DNA of 64,000 bases from Larix kaempferi (lineage: Eukaryota > Streptophyta > Pinopsida > Pinales > Pinaceae), in assembly GCA_027924585.1 (NCBI GenBank), contig BSBM01000965.1:1302001-1366000 (forward strand), written 5' to 3'. Of the stretch, positions 22,520-34,608 are shown piece after piece. Every line of letters starts with the position of its first letter. Position 1 is the first letter of the stretch. Under the pieces are notes generated by a model. The model was not told the DNA's origin. It ran no database searches and worked only from the letters and a program-made list of their open reading frames with translations. A program made the position numbers and the translations under genes.

Positions 22520-23499
22520 GAATTTTACTTCGACTAGGGTTCAAATACTCAACATCCCACCGACAAACACTATTACCATAGATACCGGCCTGAAAGGGAG
22601 TTTAATCCCTTTTAGAAACACCTGCAAGGGAAATGAAGTCTCACCCGAAGTACCTATGGATTCTGCAGGAACCAGATTTCTGCAGTACTAAAGGGAAATA
22701 GCTTGACATGCAATACATTCATCATACAACCCAATAACATCGACCAATTTAGAATGTCAACAGAATCAAAGCTTTGATGAATCCATCACTTCAACATGTA
22801 GATACAACTTAGATTATATTTTTCATTCATATTACAAACAATCATGTCGATCATGCATTCATTTAAGTATTCAACACAGGAAAGAAACACATATCAAATC
22901 ACATCACACCACATAAGGACACCATGTTTAATGTGGAAACCCATCCTGGGAAAAACCACAGAAGCGCTTGTATTTTATTACAAGTCGCAACCAAATAAGC
23001 ACTTTAGTTAGGACTTACAAATTTCTTCTTGACATACAATGGACCTTTGCACACAGCCAACAGATTAGAGACTCGGCTTCTTCATCATGGCTTTGACAGA
23101 TGTAGCATAAAGCTTCCTTACAAAATCAAAATATTCCCTTACAACATCGACAGACAGTAGAAAAAATAGTAACCCAATACAATAACCGCATATCATAACT
23201 ATATCCAACTAGGTGTAACCCCAAAACTTCTCCCTTATTACATATTTATAGGGCGCACTTAGATTTCCCTGCTCCCACTAACACACTAACTTACTAACCA
23301 ACTCATTATTACAATGTGGACCATTTCTAACTAACTAACTCGATTCCGACCATTTGACTTGTTCAACATAACCATTTTTCCTGAATTCTTGGCTGCTTCG
23401 TTGGAGTCGACCACTTAGCCGAACTAATTTAGTCTTAACTTTGTTTACATCGAAACTGTTTTCACCAAAATTGGTTCCTCCAAAATACTAGGCCCAACA
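22520..23499 (-). repeat. L2a right (5') LTR
   Basis: Shares both end blocks with 11585-11866 and ends CTAGGCCCAACA. The left border is uncertain because the block matching TGTTGGCGCAC is degraded. Layout is similar to the L1b LTR (title-like ctcacccgaag block, then AT-rich body, then TATA). Confidence 0.5.
23243..23250 (-). promoter_or_regulatory. TATA box in L2a LTR
   Basis: Minus strand TATAAATA within gccctataaatatgtaa; sets L2a orientation as minus. Confidence 0.6.
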
Positions 23500-23768
23500 T
23501 TGGATATAGATACATTGTTGGTGATTGGATGCACTATTGGTGATGGAGTAACCTACAAAAACAATTGGAAATGTATCTTGGAGGATTGTTACTGAATCTA
23601 CTGAGCTTTGCTTAAGACAATAGGCACATTATTTGGGTCCTTCAGACCTGGCTAGACTCCAAAGGATTTATCCAATGGATTCAATGCAATGGCACCAAGA
23701 TTTTCTGTGGAAACCCAGTGGCTTCTAGTTCTATAAAGAAATCAACTACTCATACTAAGCTCTCACAA
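23500..23768 (-). other. L1a leader between primer site and gag
   Basis: Untranslated segment of L1a that continues at 11584 after L2a is ignored. No frame recognised. Confidence 0.55.
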
Positions 23769-23780
23769 GCTCCGATTCCA
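23769..23780 (-). other. L1a primer-binding site (degenerate)
   Basis: Minus strand TGGAATCGGAGC, 10 of 12 matches to the tRNA-iMet type site, directly after the LTR end TTTCACA. Confidence 0.7.
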
Positions 23781-24467
23781 TGTGAAATTCCACATGATGG
23801 ATCACAAAGCTGAACAAACCTCACTAATTTCGCAAAGTAGTTTCACAAGAAATTTAGGAAGAAAAAATGCATAAATCACTCATCAAAATGAAACTAAAAT
23901 GATAAACTATTATTGATACATCAGTCAGAAATAATATGGCAAACAATATAAGTTACAATGGATATAATTTGATAGCCTCAGGTAGGATTCCAATTCACCT
24001 CAAGTCTAAGCTTAGTTTGCATTGGAATGATCACCCGATAAGGTCTAGTGGCCACTAATGCTCAATGGATAGTCAACTGAGGTGGAATGGAACATGACTG
24101 AGTCATTGAAGCTATAAATTAGTGCAGGAGACTCCAAGGAGGTGCATAACTGACCGACAGTGGTAAAAAATGGTGCTTCTACACTTAGAAGCAATGAAAC
24201 TAGGTGTAATAGTCAGTTAACTAGGAAATCAAGGGGACAAGGCACTTTAATTCATGGAAATAACAATGTAGACTCCTAAAATCATGCACGAGGGAACATT
24301 TAAACTCCGTTTATTTATATAAGGTTCTCTGCGTGGATAAGGAGGCTAATGATGACCAAAATGAAGCATTAGGGGGCCAAAATGAAGGACTAGGTGCTAG
24401 GAGACTCACCTACCACTAAATGGAATGCATGCAAAAACAATGTTGAGATGGTTAGAATGTTCCAACA
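23781..24467 (-). repeat. L1a 5' LTR (687 bp)
   Basis: Diverged partner of 6698-7400. Minus-strand start TGTTGGAACATTC. A TATA-like TATATAAATAA lies near 24309-24320 on the minus strand. Confidence 0.85.
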
Positions 24468-25386
24468 TGAAGGAATTAACATATATGAATGAATTCATAT
24501 GATTTAGATGATTCTTACTGTCGAAGACCTTCCTAGATGCTCTGATGTAGCAAAGTCCTGACTTGTCTGTTGGTGAACCTTGATCATTCAAAATCTTATT
24601 CAGGATAGATGTGCCACCTTTGAATTTATTCATCATTTCTTCTTCAAGACATGCCTTGTCACTTCCTAAATGTGCGCGGTTAAGATTATCAGCCATGATG
24701 TGATCTTGATCCTATTTCTTCCCCTTTAACTCAGTCAATTTTTATTCTAAGCGAGAGACTTATTTATCCTTCTGTTCAAGCTAACTTGTTAGGAATTTAT
24801 TTTTGTGCATTGCTTCTTCTAGAGATGTCTTCAATACTTTTTTTTCTTCTTCAAGTATTTGGATTTTTTCACTAGCCAATGTAGTTGTTTCTCAAAATTT
24901 AATGCCTTTTCACTAACCCATTTTTCAAGAGATTCTTGAATCACTTTCGCTTGCTTGACTTGTTCTTCATAAATTGACATTTGGTACTACAAGAGTTCAT
25001 TCTTCCTTCTTGAATTCTTCAATTCATGTAAGGAACTGACCAATTCACCTTCCTAATCAACCTTTGCAGCTTCTTCTTCTTCATATTGACTATTAGATTT
25101 AATTTTTGCGATAGGATTTGGAGGTGTATTGAAATATCTACTAAATAAATACTTGTTGAGTGCACCCAATTGACTTTGTGAAACTGATGTGTTCTTTTTT
25201 ATAGATGGAAAAATATTTTTCTTTTCGTCATTGCTTTCATCTTCCAAAAAGGCCATGAAAAGTACTTATTTTGGCTTATCGTCACAATCACTTTCTTTAG
25301 ATAAATTGTTGTCTTCCTCAGTATACAAACTCTACCTTTCTTTTGGAACTTTTTTCCTATTCTCGGGTACTATGTCTTCAGTGTAC
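24468..25386 (-). pseudogene. L0 gag, middle piece with coiled coil
   Basis: Minus-strand frames 25053-25256 (MAFLEDESNDEKKN, then SQLGALNKYLFSRYF, EEEEAAKVD) and 24468-24696 (MADNLNRAHLGSDKACLEEE, NQGSPTDKSGLCYI-like block) resemble the linker and coiled-coil region of a plant copia gag (ILN...SPTDKSGL pattern). Between them the K/E/L-rich sequence looks coiled-coil. The left end joins 6697 in phase; the right end joins 42517 across L1b. Several stops. Confidence 0.65.
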
Positions 25387-26153
25387 TGTTGACCAACACA
25401 ACCTTGGTCGACAAGGGTTCACCTCACTGTCGACACATACCGCAGTCTCCTTGGGCACCAACCCGGGTAGGTTTGAGCCCACCCAGCAACACCCGCAGAG
25501 TGGATGAGGTCTCACCCGAGGCATCCAGGAAGAGCAGACGGAACCATGTTTCCGCCGAGGGAGGAGGAGAGTTGTGGCTGCACGGACTAGCTCTATTGCA
25601 GTACTTAAACAGAAACTTTAAACATTAGACATGGAGTTATAACATATTACTTAATCACATCATTTATCATCAAAGCAACAGTAAGTAGACATTACATTGA
25701 GAAAATATAATAACATTCACATATCGCAACATTGTACAAAAATCGTACCAAAACATCATCATGTTATTACTGTCGCAGTCGTATACCAGAAGCAAAACAT
25801 AGATCTCCATACACATACATATCCTTATCTCTCGCCTACTATTCTCTCTCTAAGACTTACAAATCTCATCTATTTATAGGCCTCTACCATTACAATGTTT
25901 GTCCACTTACAAACGACTTCCTAACCGACACTATGGACAAATGACCCAATATCTAACTGACTCGGTCGAAATGACCCAAAAACCCGCACACCGTGATATA
26001 ATTGACTCAATATTACATAACATATGGTCCAAGTGACCCAAAAACCACCAACTGCGGTATCCTTTAACACAAAATACTCCTTTCGCGCCCTCATCCAATA
26101 TGTCGTAGCATCAGCGGTACCACGACATTTCCCCATCGAACCGCCTGCCAACA
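25387..26153 (-). repeat. L1b 3' LTR (767 bp)
   Basis: Minus-strand start TGTTGGCAGGC; end GGTTGTGTTGGTCAACA. Same length as the 5' LTR, with scattered differences, mostly transitions. Confidence 0.9.
25871..25878 (-). promoter_or_regulatory. TATA box in L1b 3' LTR
   Basis: Minus strand TATAAATA in ggcctataaatagatgag; the matching site in the 5' LTR is 42234-42241. Confidence 0.65.
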
Positions 26154-27300
26154 AGACCCCAACACAATCTTGTGGCTCGCCCTCGAGCCACATCAACTGA
26201 TGGACATAGTACACGTCAATTGTTCTTGCTGTCTGGAGCACGCGGTGTGGTCCTGCTCCTTCGGCTACACAGATCATCATCTCGTTGTTATGTAAGTCTT
26301 AACCGAAAGTGGGAATCCCCTGACTTGCTGTCATGTATGTCTCAAACTCGTCCTCGAGTCTCTGTGAATGGTATAGATGGGAAGGAAAAGAGGATGAACA
26401 GTACCAAAGTGTGAAATCAGCAAATGACTCTGGCATATCTGTTTCGCACTGGCAAACGACTCCTACTGTGGGCAGGGAGTTACCGCCCCAACCATCTCAG
26501 GGGTCGAGAAGAGCACAATCCTTCGAACAACTACTATGTACCTAACCATGCTGGACCGACCCTCGGCTCGGGCATAACATAGTGTAAGTGCACCCGCTGT
26601 ATCAAGGTGCTTAGGGACACTCGTCGTTCAGGCTTGCGGGGCCCCTGGGGTGCTGCCATAGGAAATGAAGTGAAGTATTTCCACAGCCTCCTTGGAATTC
26701 CTCACAACTCAACTTGCAAACTGATCAAATAGCATAACCACTCTATGTCAGAACAACTTCTTTATAGCGAACTACCAGCTGCCTCATCTACTTATAGCCG
26801 AACCATTCCCGGGTCACGACGGTGGGAATGATGCCCTACTACCTCACATCTGCGTGTGTGAACCCATTGACTAAAATAGCTGGGGGAAACCATGCTGCCA
26901 CCAAAGATCCCATGTGCCGACGTGTGAGAAATATCATCACATCTTGCTGATCGTACCGGCCCAGCGTGCCATGTGCAAAACATGTCATCATCATGTGGTA
27001 ACCTGGCCTAATCTGTCAGGCGCAATCATGATGGGTAGTGGTCACAAGATGTGAGCGCGACAATAGTCACAACACTGCCCCGTACCCCCCAAATCCTCCA
27101 TAATCATCACAAAATCCTTCATTTACTCAAGAAAATCCACCGTTGATCCTAGTCGCAACACTGCCATGAGTCTTCGACTGCTCTAAACTTGTGGCACAAG
27201 CCTCCCTGCTTGCGCATTCCTTCTTTTGTTGGTGCGCCATCTGCCACCAAGCAACCTACAACACACATTTTTTTTTTCCCGATGTGACTTAGACATCACA
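26154..27300 (-). other. L1b 3' untranslated region
   Basis: About 1.1 kb between the integrase end and the 3' LTR. No domain recognised. A weak purine run (ggggtct, minus strand) adjoins the LTR where a polypurine tract is expected. Confidence 0.5.
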
Positions 27301-28474
27301 TTGTTCCAAGCCCAATTGATAGGGCTTCAACCTGTGACTATTTACCAGCTTGGGGAGCATTGCCCCATCCAACCGCTACAACTGAACCACTCCAACTATT
27401 GATGCGATATGGACCCAGCCAATGCATTTGCAATTTTCCTGGATGTTTCATAAACTTGCTGTCATATAATAGTACCAAGTCGCCTTGCTGAAACTATTTA
27501 CTTTTGATGTGGCGATCATGCCATGCCTTTTGGCGATCCTTCTCCACCCCTTGGTGAAAGCCAGCGATAAATCGATCCTCTTCCAGTTGCACCAATTGCG
27601 CTAGATGTTCATCTAATGCTACGAAATTATCCATGCCTGTAACAGCCGCAATTCGTAGACTCGGAACAATGTACTCTATTGGCATAATTGCTTCCTTCCC
27701 ATATACCAGCTTAAAAGGTGTCTAACCAGTCAACCTTTTACATGTGGGACGATAGGCCCATAACACTACTGGGATTTTTAGATCCTATTCATCACGGTTC
27801 GCATTGCACACCTTTGTCAGTGCATGCTCCAATACCTTGTTAAATGCCTCCATTGTTCCATTCGCCTATGGGTGATAGGGTGTACTCTTCTTATGCTGTA
27901 TCTGCAACTCCTCCGTTAATGCGCTAATGGTGCGATTAAGAAAGTGGATGCCTTGATCACTCGACAATATCTTGGGGAAGAAGAAGCAAGTGATAATGTG
28001 ATCAAACAAAAATCGAGCAGCCGTTGCGGTGGAGAAATCAACTACGGGTGCCGCCTCGGCCCACTGGGTCAAGTACTCTGTCACCGTGACAATATACTGT
28101 GCACCTGTGTGTTTCCCTGGTGGATTGATCGGTCCTACAAAATCCACAGCCCATTTTTCGAACGGTTGCAGTGTCACTTGAGGTAGCAGTGGCATCTTGT
28201 CACGTCTGGACGGCTTTCCAGTTCGTTGAAAAACATCACAATACCACGCATAGTCCGTCGCATCATTATGTAATGTGGGCCACCAAATCCCTGCACACAG
28301 TACCTTCCAGGCAGTCGCCCGACCACCATAGTGTCCTCCCGCTACTCCACCATGTGCCTCAACCAATATCTGTGCTTGCTCATGCGGCAAGACACATCTA
28401 CACAATATCTCATCACCGCCCAATTTATACAACTCTTCCGCGATTAGCTGAAAGTCAGCAGCCTTGACAACCAA
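27301..28474 (-). pseudogene. L1b gypsy integrase
   Basis: Frame 27866-28474 (202 codons). The N-terminal zinc domain AHGGVAGGHYGGRATAWKVL...WYCDVFQRTGK has the last Cys of the HHCC site changed to Phe. The catalytic core then has WAVDFVGP (first Asp) and LSSDQGIHFLN (second Asp), ending STPYHP-stop. After the stop the frame continues with NGT.EAFNK (third acid), then TPFKLVYGKEAIMPIEY and a C-terminal domain from 27494-27685 on to about 27330 (GDLVLLYDS..MKHPGKLQ). Stops lie at former Gln or Arg codons. Confidence 0.85.
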
Positions 28475-28483
28475 CTGCTTCTT

Positions 28484-29254
28484 CTAAGTAGTGGTAAAGT
28501 CATCAGGCGCGGTGCTGGTCACCAAAATATGAAGGATGTCATCAAAATATTGATTAGCGGCTGCAACTTTAAATAGTTGGGCATCCGACAACCCCTCTTC
28601 GATATTAGTCGGTTCTTCCCCTGTGTCAATCCATGACAAATGATCTGGTCCAGCATTCAACTGCCCCGGTTTCACAATGACTTCAAAATCAAACTCCTGA
28701 AAAAAAAGTAGCCAACGACAGATCTTCCCCCCCAACACAGGCTTATTGACCAAGTATTTCAATGCAGAATGATCAGTGAACATTTTAAAGTGGCCACCCA
28801 ACAAATAATGCCTCAATTTTTGCAGCGCGTAAACCATGGCCAAACCTTCTCGTTCTGTGGTAGTGTAATTGCATTCTGCAGAGGACAACTTCTGACTGGC
28901 AAAAGCAATAGGATGATCAAGGTCACCTTCTCTAGGTTGAGCCAACACAACACCTAATGCAATTGATGAAGCATCAACATGGACATGGAATTCCTTACTC
29001 CAATCCGGAAATACCAAGATTGGTGTCGACGCCATCTTCACCTTGAGCATTTCAAAGCTATCCTGACATTCCTGGCTCCACTGGTATGTCGCGTCCTTCT
29101 TCAACAACTTTTCCATAAGGGCAGTAATTGTAGCATAACCCTTGATAAATTTGTGATAATATCCTGTATGACCCAAAGTCGCGCGCAACTGCTTAACGGT
29201 GGTTGGCGGTTGCAACCCCAAAATGAGCGCAATTTCGGCCGGATCAACCAACAA
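28484..29254 (-). pseudogene. L1b gypsy RT connection and RNase H
   Basis: Open frame of 256 codons: LRATLGHTGYYHKFIKGYA (RT thumb and connection), then FHVHVDASSIALGVVLAQ (RNase H first Asp), TTTEREGLAMVYALQKLRHY (Glu) and MFTDHSALKYLVNKP (Asp). After that comes the tether towards integrase. This is the longest open piece of L1b. It ends at a TAA just before the integrase frame. Confidence 0.9.
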
Positions 29255-30124
29255 TCCCTATTTACACATGATATGACCTAGCAATATCCCAAACGGTGCA
29301 CAGAAAATACATTTCGTCAAGTTCAGCGATATCTGGTGCTGTCGGCATCACTCAAGCATTAATCGCAGATTGGCCAGATGATCACGAATCAACCCATAAA
29401 CGGTCCAATCATCCATATATACCTACAAAAACTTCTGAATAAAATCTTTGAATGCGGCAACAACAATCCAGGAGAATATCGCAGGTGCATTCTTCAAACC
29501 AAACGGCATTACCGTGTACTGAAAGCAACCCCATTCAGCAACGAAAGTTGTCTTATGGCGATCTTCCATGGCAATGCAAATCTGATGGTAGCCAAAGAAT
29601 CCATCAGTGAATCAATACATCTCCTGGCCACCCACTCCTTCAAGTACTTCATCAATAAACGGGGTCGAAAAAGGGTCATGCAAGCAAGCATCGTTCAACT
29701 TCCGCAAGTCGACACAAATGCGCACTTCACCTATTTTCTTGTCCTGCACCACCATAGGACTGATCCATTCAGACTCTTCCACAGGTTCAATAATACCAGC
29801 ATCCAACATGCGATCAAGTTCCACCTTGAACTTTTCTTTATGTCGTGGATTCAGCCGATAAGGTTGCTATCGGACTGGCTTAGCATCTGGTTTTAATGGA
29901 ATCTTCATCTCTCCTAAATCACACAGGATTCCCTTCATTTCGAAAAACTTCATGGGAAACACATCTTGAAACTCATGAAGTAACTCAATAACCTTACTCA
30001 TCATCTCATCGTCCCAATAATCCCCAACATTAGCAAACTTGGGAGTAGCCTCAGTGCCTACATTCATCTTGCAAAGCTGCAATGGTTGACTGAACGGATG
30101 ACTTGGCACAGCAGGTGGGACCAC
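29255..30124 (-). pseudogene. L1b gypsy reverse transcriptase
   Basis: Minus-strand blocks in order: FQDVFPMKFFEMKGI with IPLKPDAKPVR (29867-30124), then DRMLDAGIIEPVEESEWISP, VQDKKIGEVRICVDLRKLND and the DGFFGYHQI-type block (29612-29824). After these come VMPFGLKNAPAIF and the catalytic YMDD at about 29405-29425, followed by LNLTKCIFCAPFGILLGHI. Each block is separated by one or two stops, mostly TAG or TGA at positions where Gln, Arg or Trp is conserved. Confidence 0.85.
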
Positions 30125-30223
30125 ATCGCGACTTCCTTCAGATTCGGGAATGCTAACATTACGGGGATCATCATCATCCTCTGGCCCACCGCTGATGTTG
30201 AAGCACTACATGAGAGACTTCAT

Positions 30224-30824
30224 CTAACAATATGTGTGCGGGTCGACAGGGTAGGCCACCAGAACAACCTGAAGTACCACATCGCGAATGAGCTGTAGGG
30301 CGTTATGGACATCAGGGTTGGCATCCACAAAAGTGAACGTATGAGTGAAGCAGACCATCAACTCCCCCCATGTTGTAATGTCTCGGCTCAACTCGGCTGC
30401 AGTGTACCATGAGCGCGGCATCTCATCCAAAGTATGGATAAACACATGGACCCACTCATCTCTGGGTCGCACTACCCATAATCATTGGCATTCCATCACA
30501 TGATCACTGGGATTAGTCTCGTCATCATACTTTCCAGTGTGATAAACCTCAGTATCGCCGAACCGAACCATCATCAACCTTCGACACTGTGACCAACCAT
30601 TGATGAATTTCTTATGTGTGGCCCACCAGTGTGCTGGAGCAGCCTTCAGTGCTTCCTCCAATGCCAGCAATCACTGTGGTTCTGAGACGCATTCTTCAAA
30701 TTTTGTTAAAAAGGTGGTTAGGCTAGGAAACCCCTCATAGACAGGCAATGTGATCGTTTCTGTCGCCACATGACATAAGGATTGCATAACTAAGCCACAT
30801 TTCTGGAATGGTACCTCATGCAAT
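30224..30824 (-). pseudogene. L1b second gag-like domain between protease and RT
   Basis: Frames 30482-30670 (ALKAAPAHWWATHKKFINGW, RFGDTEVYHTGKYDDETNP) and 30224-30472 (EWVHVFIHTLDEMPRSWYTA, then TTWGELMVCFTHTFTF). The pattern H.F..TL...P..WY......TW..L...F..TF is that of a retrotransposon gag capsid. It lies between protease and RT, which is unusual. One TAG interrupts it. Confidence 0.55.
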
Positions 30825-30829
30825 CGGTT

Positions 30830-31372
30830 CTACCAATGTTCTAAGGCATCATCAGAGTCGGAAGACGCAGATATCTCACTGTGCCACTCCCACTCACCGT
30901 AGGAAGTAGGATGAATATAATCTTCAGAAATATTGAATGCATGGTCCCATCTAGTGAGATCATCATCTTTTATAGGCTCAACGTATCGGCGTCCTTCAGC
31001 CAGATCCAATGGGGCTATAACTTTGAAATCGCAACTCTCAAAGGTCATCATGCGCTTCTTGAAGTTGATTACAGCTCCACTATCATTAGCCCATCCAATC
31101 CCCAAGAGCACCAGATAAGAGCTTCCTCCCTCAACCACTTCAATGATATCGAAGTCAGCATAAGTCTTCATGCCCTCAATATCGATCGTGAGCCGCGGAA
31201 CTCGCCCAATGGGTGTTACCTTCGCATGGTTAGACAACCGGAGCTGCACAGGAGACCAACTCAATGGGGGACTCCCCATATTCTGCCACGCCTGCTTGGT
31301 TAAGATGTTAACATCTGAACCAAGGTCAAGAATCACAGATTCAACATCATACTCACCAATCTGAATATTCAT
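30830..31372 (-). pseudogene. L1b gypsy aspartic protease
   Basis: Open frame of 180 codons. ESVILDLGSDVNILTKQAW is the active-site loop, with DLGS in place of the usual DTGS or DSGS. It continues with LRLSNHAKVTPIGRVPRLTI and the later block YLVLLGIGWAND. The upstream piece 31424-31687 (EIDMEWKTFLEAHRTLEKD) is the gag-protease linker in the adjoining frame. Confidence 0.8.
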
Positions 31373-31699
31373 TCACATCTCCTTGCCGGTCTTCTGTCGT
31401 TGTAGGGATTTTACTGCTGACTCCTACCGTCCTTTCATAAAGCACTGCAACCATCCATCAATCTCAACCAGGGAAGCTGAGTCTCGGGACAATAACATAC
31501 AGCTTTCAAGAAACTTTTGCAATGTCCCTGGTGGTGGCAGCCGATCAGCGTCTGATGTAGTATCAAAGACAGGTGGCATATCGCAAACAACAGCCTTACC
31601 GCGGTCTTTCTCCAAGGTGCGATGTGCCTCTAGGAATGTCTTCCACTCCATATCAATTTCAAAAGGTACCGTATTCTGACCAGCCAACCGAATCAGTGG

Positions 31700-33500
31700 T
31701 CATGAACCATCTTCCCCAGTCGTCTTTCCTCCATGAGTGAAAACAGCCACCAAAGCATCTTGTGGTCGCGGTTATGCAGAAATGGTCACAATATTTGCAC
31801 CCTGTGTCTGGTTCTGCTACAGATTCCCCGGTTGATTGACATTTTGATTGGCGTTCGGTGGTGGTCTTGGGGGCTGGTTCTGTACTGGTTGATGTACCTG
31901 GTTCTGTACTGGTTGTTGTGGCTGGGCCTGATTCTGTAGCTACGAAGTGTCCTAGCCTGCCATCGTGCAATCAACTGTGGACAATTCTCAACCGTATGAT
32001 CATTACCAAAACATAACGTACACTGATTATGTATTAGTGGGAATTCGCGCTAATAATTCCCCCATACCGCATAGTGGTAACATTGAACAGGTCCACGACC
32101 ACCTCAGCCTCCTCATCCATGACCAAATATGCCACCGTGTCCGCCCCTGTATCCTCCTCGGTAGCCGCCCTGCTGCTGGTACTGAGGTTGGTTAAACTAT
32201 TGTTGCATTGGTGTTGGTGGTATCCCTTGCCCTTGTGGTGCATACTACAGTTGTTGTACATACTGTGGCTGTGGGGGAGTCATCTGCATCGGAGTGTATT
32301 GCGGCATGAACTGCTGCGGTTGTTGTTGCTGTGGTGCAAACTGCATCTGCAGTTGCGGTAGCGGCTAATCTACTTGCGGTTGCAGTTGTGGTTGTTGCAC
32401 GACGCGCTGATTGTCCTTGATGTAGAATGCATCACACATCCTATCCTGTAGCAACCCATATGCACGAAAATCCTTGTCATCATGACCCGCCAACTTGTAG
32501 AATGTGCAATAAATATTTTGCGGAGTTGTGACCATTTTCTGCATATACGGGAAATTATTGTGACTGTGCCCAAACACCTGACAAACACGACACCACGGCA
32601 TACTTCTGCCATTCAATGGGTTTGGCGCACCTGACACCAAATAATTACGGAAATCCGGGCAATTATCCTTCATATGCCCTTCTCCTCGTCATCGCGTACA
32701 GCATACTTCATCGCGTTGTTCCTTGTTCTTCTTTAAATCTTGCAACTATATAGTCAGGTTGGTGAGTTGTGTCTGTATCTGCGACATCCCGGCTGCATTA
32801 TCTCCAATCGACGATGCCTCCAATCGCATTGAAATCTCTAGAGCTTCGTTAGGCGTCAATATGTTTTGTTGCATCAGTGGTTAGCCGAATGTGGGGTAGC
32901 AGTGCTGCAATGAACCATTCTTTATGTTGGACGGCTCTCATATCGAAAGTAACCTTTGCCATCGGCGTCTTGAATTGCTAGTAGAAATCCCATACCGTCT
33001 CATTGGGATATTGCTTAATTTCCTTCAATTCAGTAATATATTGAGACTCCGACTTAGGCCATCTAAATTAAGCAATCATCCCATCCTGAATCTCATCCAG
33101 TGACTTCTCTGGGGCCACCGTAGGGACTAGAATAAACTTCATGAACCAATCTAATGCACGACCTCACAGAGTCGTGTCTAACTGTCCTTTCTTAACATCG
33201 ACATCAGTGATTTGTTTCATGGTCCAGACCGCTTGACACAAAAACCAATACTATTCTGGGTTGTATGTCGCACTTCCATGGAACAACGGTAACTTAGCAT
33301 CATCGCCCGCCATTCTGGGCTTCCTTCCTCCTATCCCTGTGCTACTACCAATTAAATTCTGCGGAATTGACGAACTTGGCGGTGTCGAAGTGGTATTTCT
33401 TGCTGTTTGTGAGTTAGTGAGTGGAGGTGTGGGTATGTTGGTGCCGGGGTTTGGTCCTGCCTCTATCCTAGGCATAGCCTAGTCGTCCCTATCAATACTG
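31700..33500 (-). pseudogene. L1b gag, C-terminal half with decayed zinc knuckles
   Basis: Minus-strand similarity to a gypsy gag: LPLFHGSATYNPE near 33255, then DWFMKFILVP and YITELKEIKQ...VWDFY blocks. Zinc-knuckle-like CRVCQVFGHSHNNF and YCTFYKLAGHDDKDF lie at 32400-32610, with key Cys lost. A Gln/Thr/Ala-rich low-complexity stretch follows near 32080-32360. Numerous stops and frame changes. Confidence 0.65.
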
Positions 33501-33740
33501 TGAGGTCACTTTGTCCGGTGTGGTCTTCCTTCGCGGTTTTGTGGTTCGATCGCAGCAGGACCTTCTCCTGTCCTCTGCCTCTTCTCCTATCGAAACCTCG
33601 CTCCTCCTCTTGTAAGACCACTTTCTTCCTCAGTTTCACTCACTGTTTCCTTATGGTCTGCACCCATCTACCCCTTACCATTCCATGTACCATTCTCCAA
33701 CAGTCGCGGTACCCATGGCCTCCACCCACCAGGATGTCTA

Positions 33741-34003
33741 CTAATCAAGGTGCATCCTTAATATACCCTTTTCGCAGATTAGCATCTTAATCAACAGTTG
33801 GAGCGACAACAGAAACCTTCCCCTTGGTCCTCGGAAGAAGTATCTTTCAGCTTCACTATAGGATTTCTTCGTGTCAACCACAAATTCAGTGATATATCCC
33901 TCCAAGATGCTATCAAGCCAAACTTTGATAGCCCGGGATGCCTTATTATCGACTTCCTGCAGCTCCTGAATCAACTCCGGGGTCCAAGCTGTCGGCTCGC
34001 CAC
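33741..34003 (-). pseudogene. L1b gag, middle piece next to the L2b insertion
   Basis: Minus-strand frame SGEPTAWTPELIQELQEVDN then ASRAIKVWLDSILEG. At 34003 it is cut by L2b; the N-terminal continuation is at 41486. The first codons of the apparent ORF at 34004-34025 belong to the L2b LTR. Confidence 0.7.
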
Positions 34004-34608
34004 TGTTGAGATATTGTAACTTCAAAGAATATTATATTTGTACTTTATTATTCCGGAGATGATTCATTCCTCCGTGAAGATCTTATTGTATATCCGGAGA
34101 TGTTTATTCCTCCGTCGGAATGTGGTAACTTGGGTTATTAGACTTCCCTAGTGGGGGTCGGCCCTGTATGTGTTATGTGGGTCAAAGGGTTATTAGACCA
34201 CCCTAGAGGGGTCGGCCCAGTCAGTTATAATGGGGTATTTAACCTAATGGTTAAATACGAGCCTACATGTACTTGTGTAAAATACATATCAGAGTAGTGT
34301 ATAAATAGAGGAGGTGTGTTCCTCATTATACACATTCACTTACTTGAGGATAACGCACTTGTGGAGGAGAGGTCTGCTATTGTGGAGGAGGAGATCATGT
34401 CTCAGGGTTTCATATTTGTATATTGCTGGTCATCTATATTGAGGAAGCTTTGCTGGGTTTTCTACCCCATGAGGGTTTCCCAGGATAAATCTCTGTCTCT
34501 TGTGTTTATGCTGTGCTTGTTGTTTCTTCAGTGATCCTGTATATGCTATTATTGTGAAATGGAATGTAATGCTGCTATTTTCTGTCTTAGCATCTTGAAT
34601 TTTAAACA
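34004..34608 (+). repeat. L2b 5' LTR (605 bp)
   Basis: Starts TGTTGAGATATTGTAACTTC and ends GAATTTTAAACA. It contains two related copies of a gggttattagac...gtcggccc block (about 34133-34160 and 34187-34218), also recognisable in the L3 LTR. Confidence 0.95.
34300..34308 (+). promoter_or_regulatory. TATA box in L2b 5' LTR
   Basis: TATAAATAG preceded by gtagtg; repeated at 41177-41185 in the 3' LTR. Likely promoter for the element's RNA. Confidence 0.75.

Larger units (their letters stand above)
11585..23499 (-). mobile_element. L2a: gypsy-like LTR element with an unfamiliar ORF, split by L3
   Basis: LTR-like copies lie at 11585-11866 (shortened) and about 22520-23499. Flanking 5-mers are ttgaa (11580-11584) and ttgga (23500-23504), 4 of 5 identical. 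A minus-strand TATA box in the right LTR sets the orientation. The interior holds no gag-pol but one long decayed minus-strand ORF, interrupted by L3 at 13475-20753. Without L3 the element would be about 4.6 kb. Confidence 0.65.
6698..24467 (-). mobile_element. L1a: Ty1/copia element, minus strand, with nested insertions
   Basis: Bounded by two related LTRs in the same orientation (3' LTR 6698-7400, 5' LTR 23781-24467). The polypurine tract lies inside the left LTR and the primer site inside the right LTR. Flanking 5-mers are tgaac and tgaag (4 of 5 match), and the L0 gag frame rejoins across it. The interior encodes copia gag-PR-INT-RT-RNase H on the minus strand, but heavily decayed. Element L2a (11585-23499) has inserted between its leader and gag. 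Confidence 0.85.

Noticed and set aside
34316-34534. 72-codon ORF present in both L2b LTRs
   Set aside because: Lies downstream of the LTR TATA box and is duplicated with the LTR; no recognisable domain and no evidence of coding constraint.
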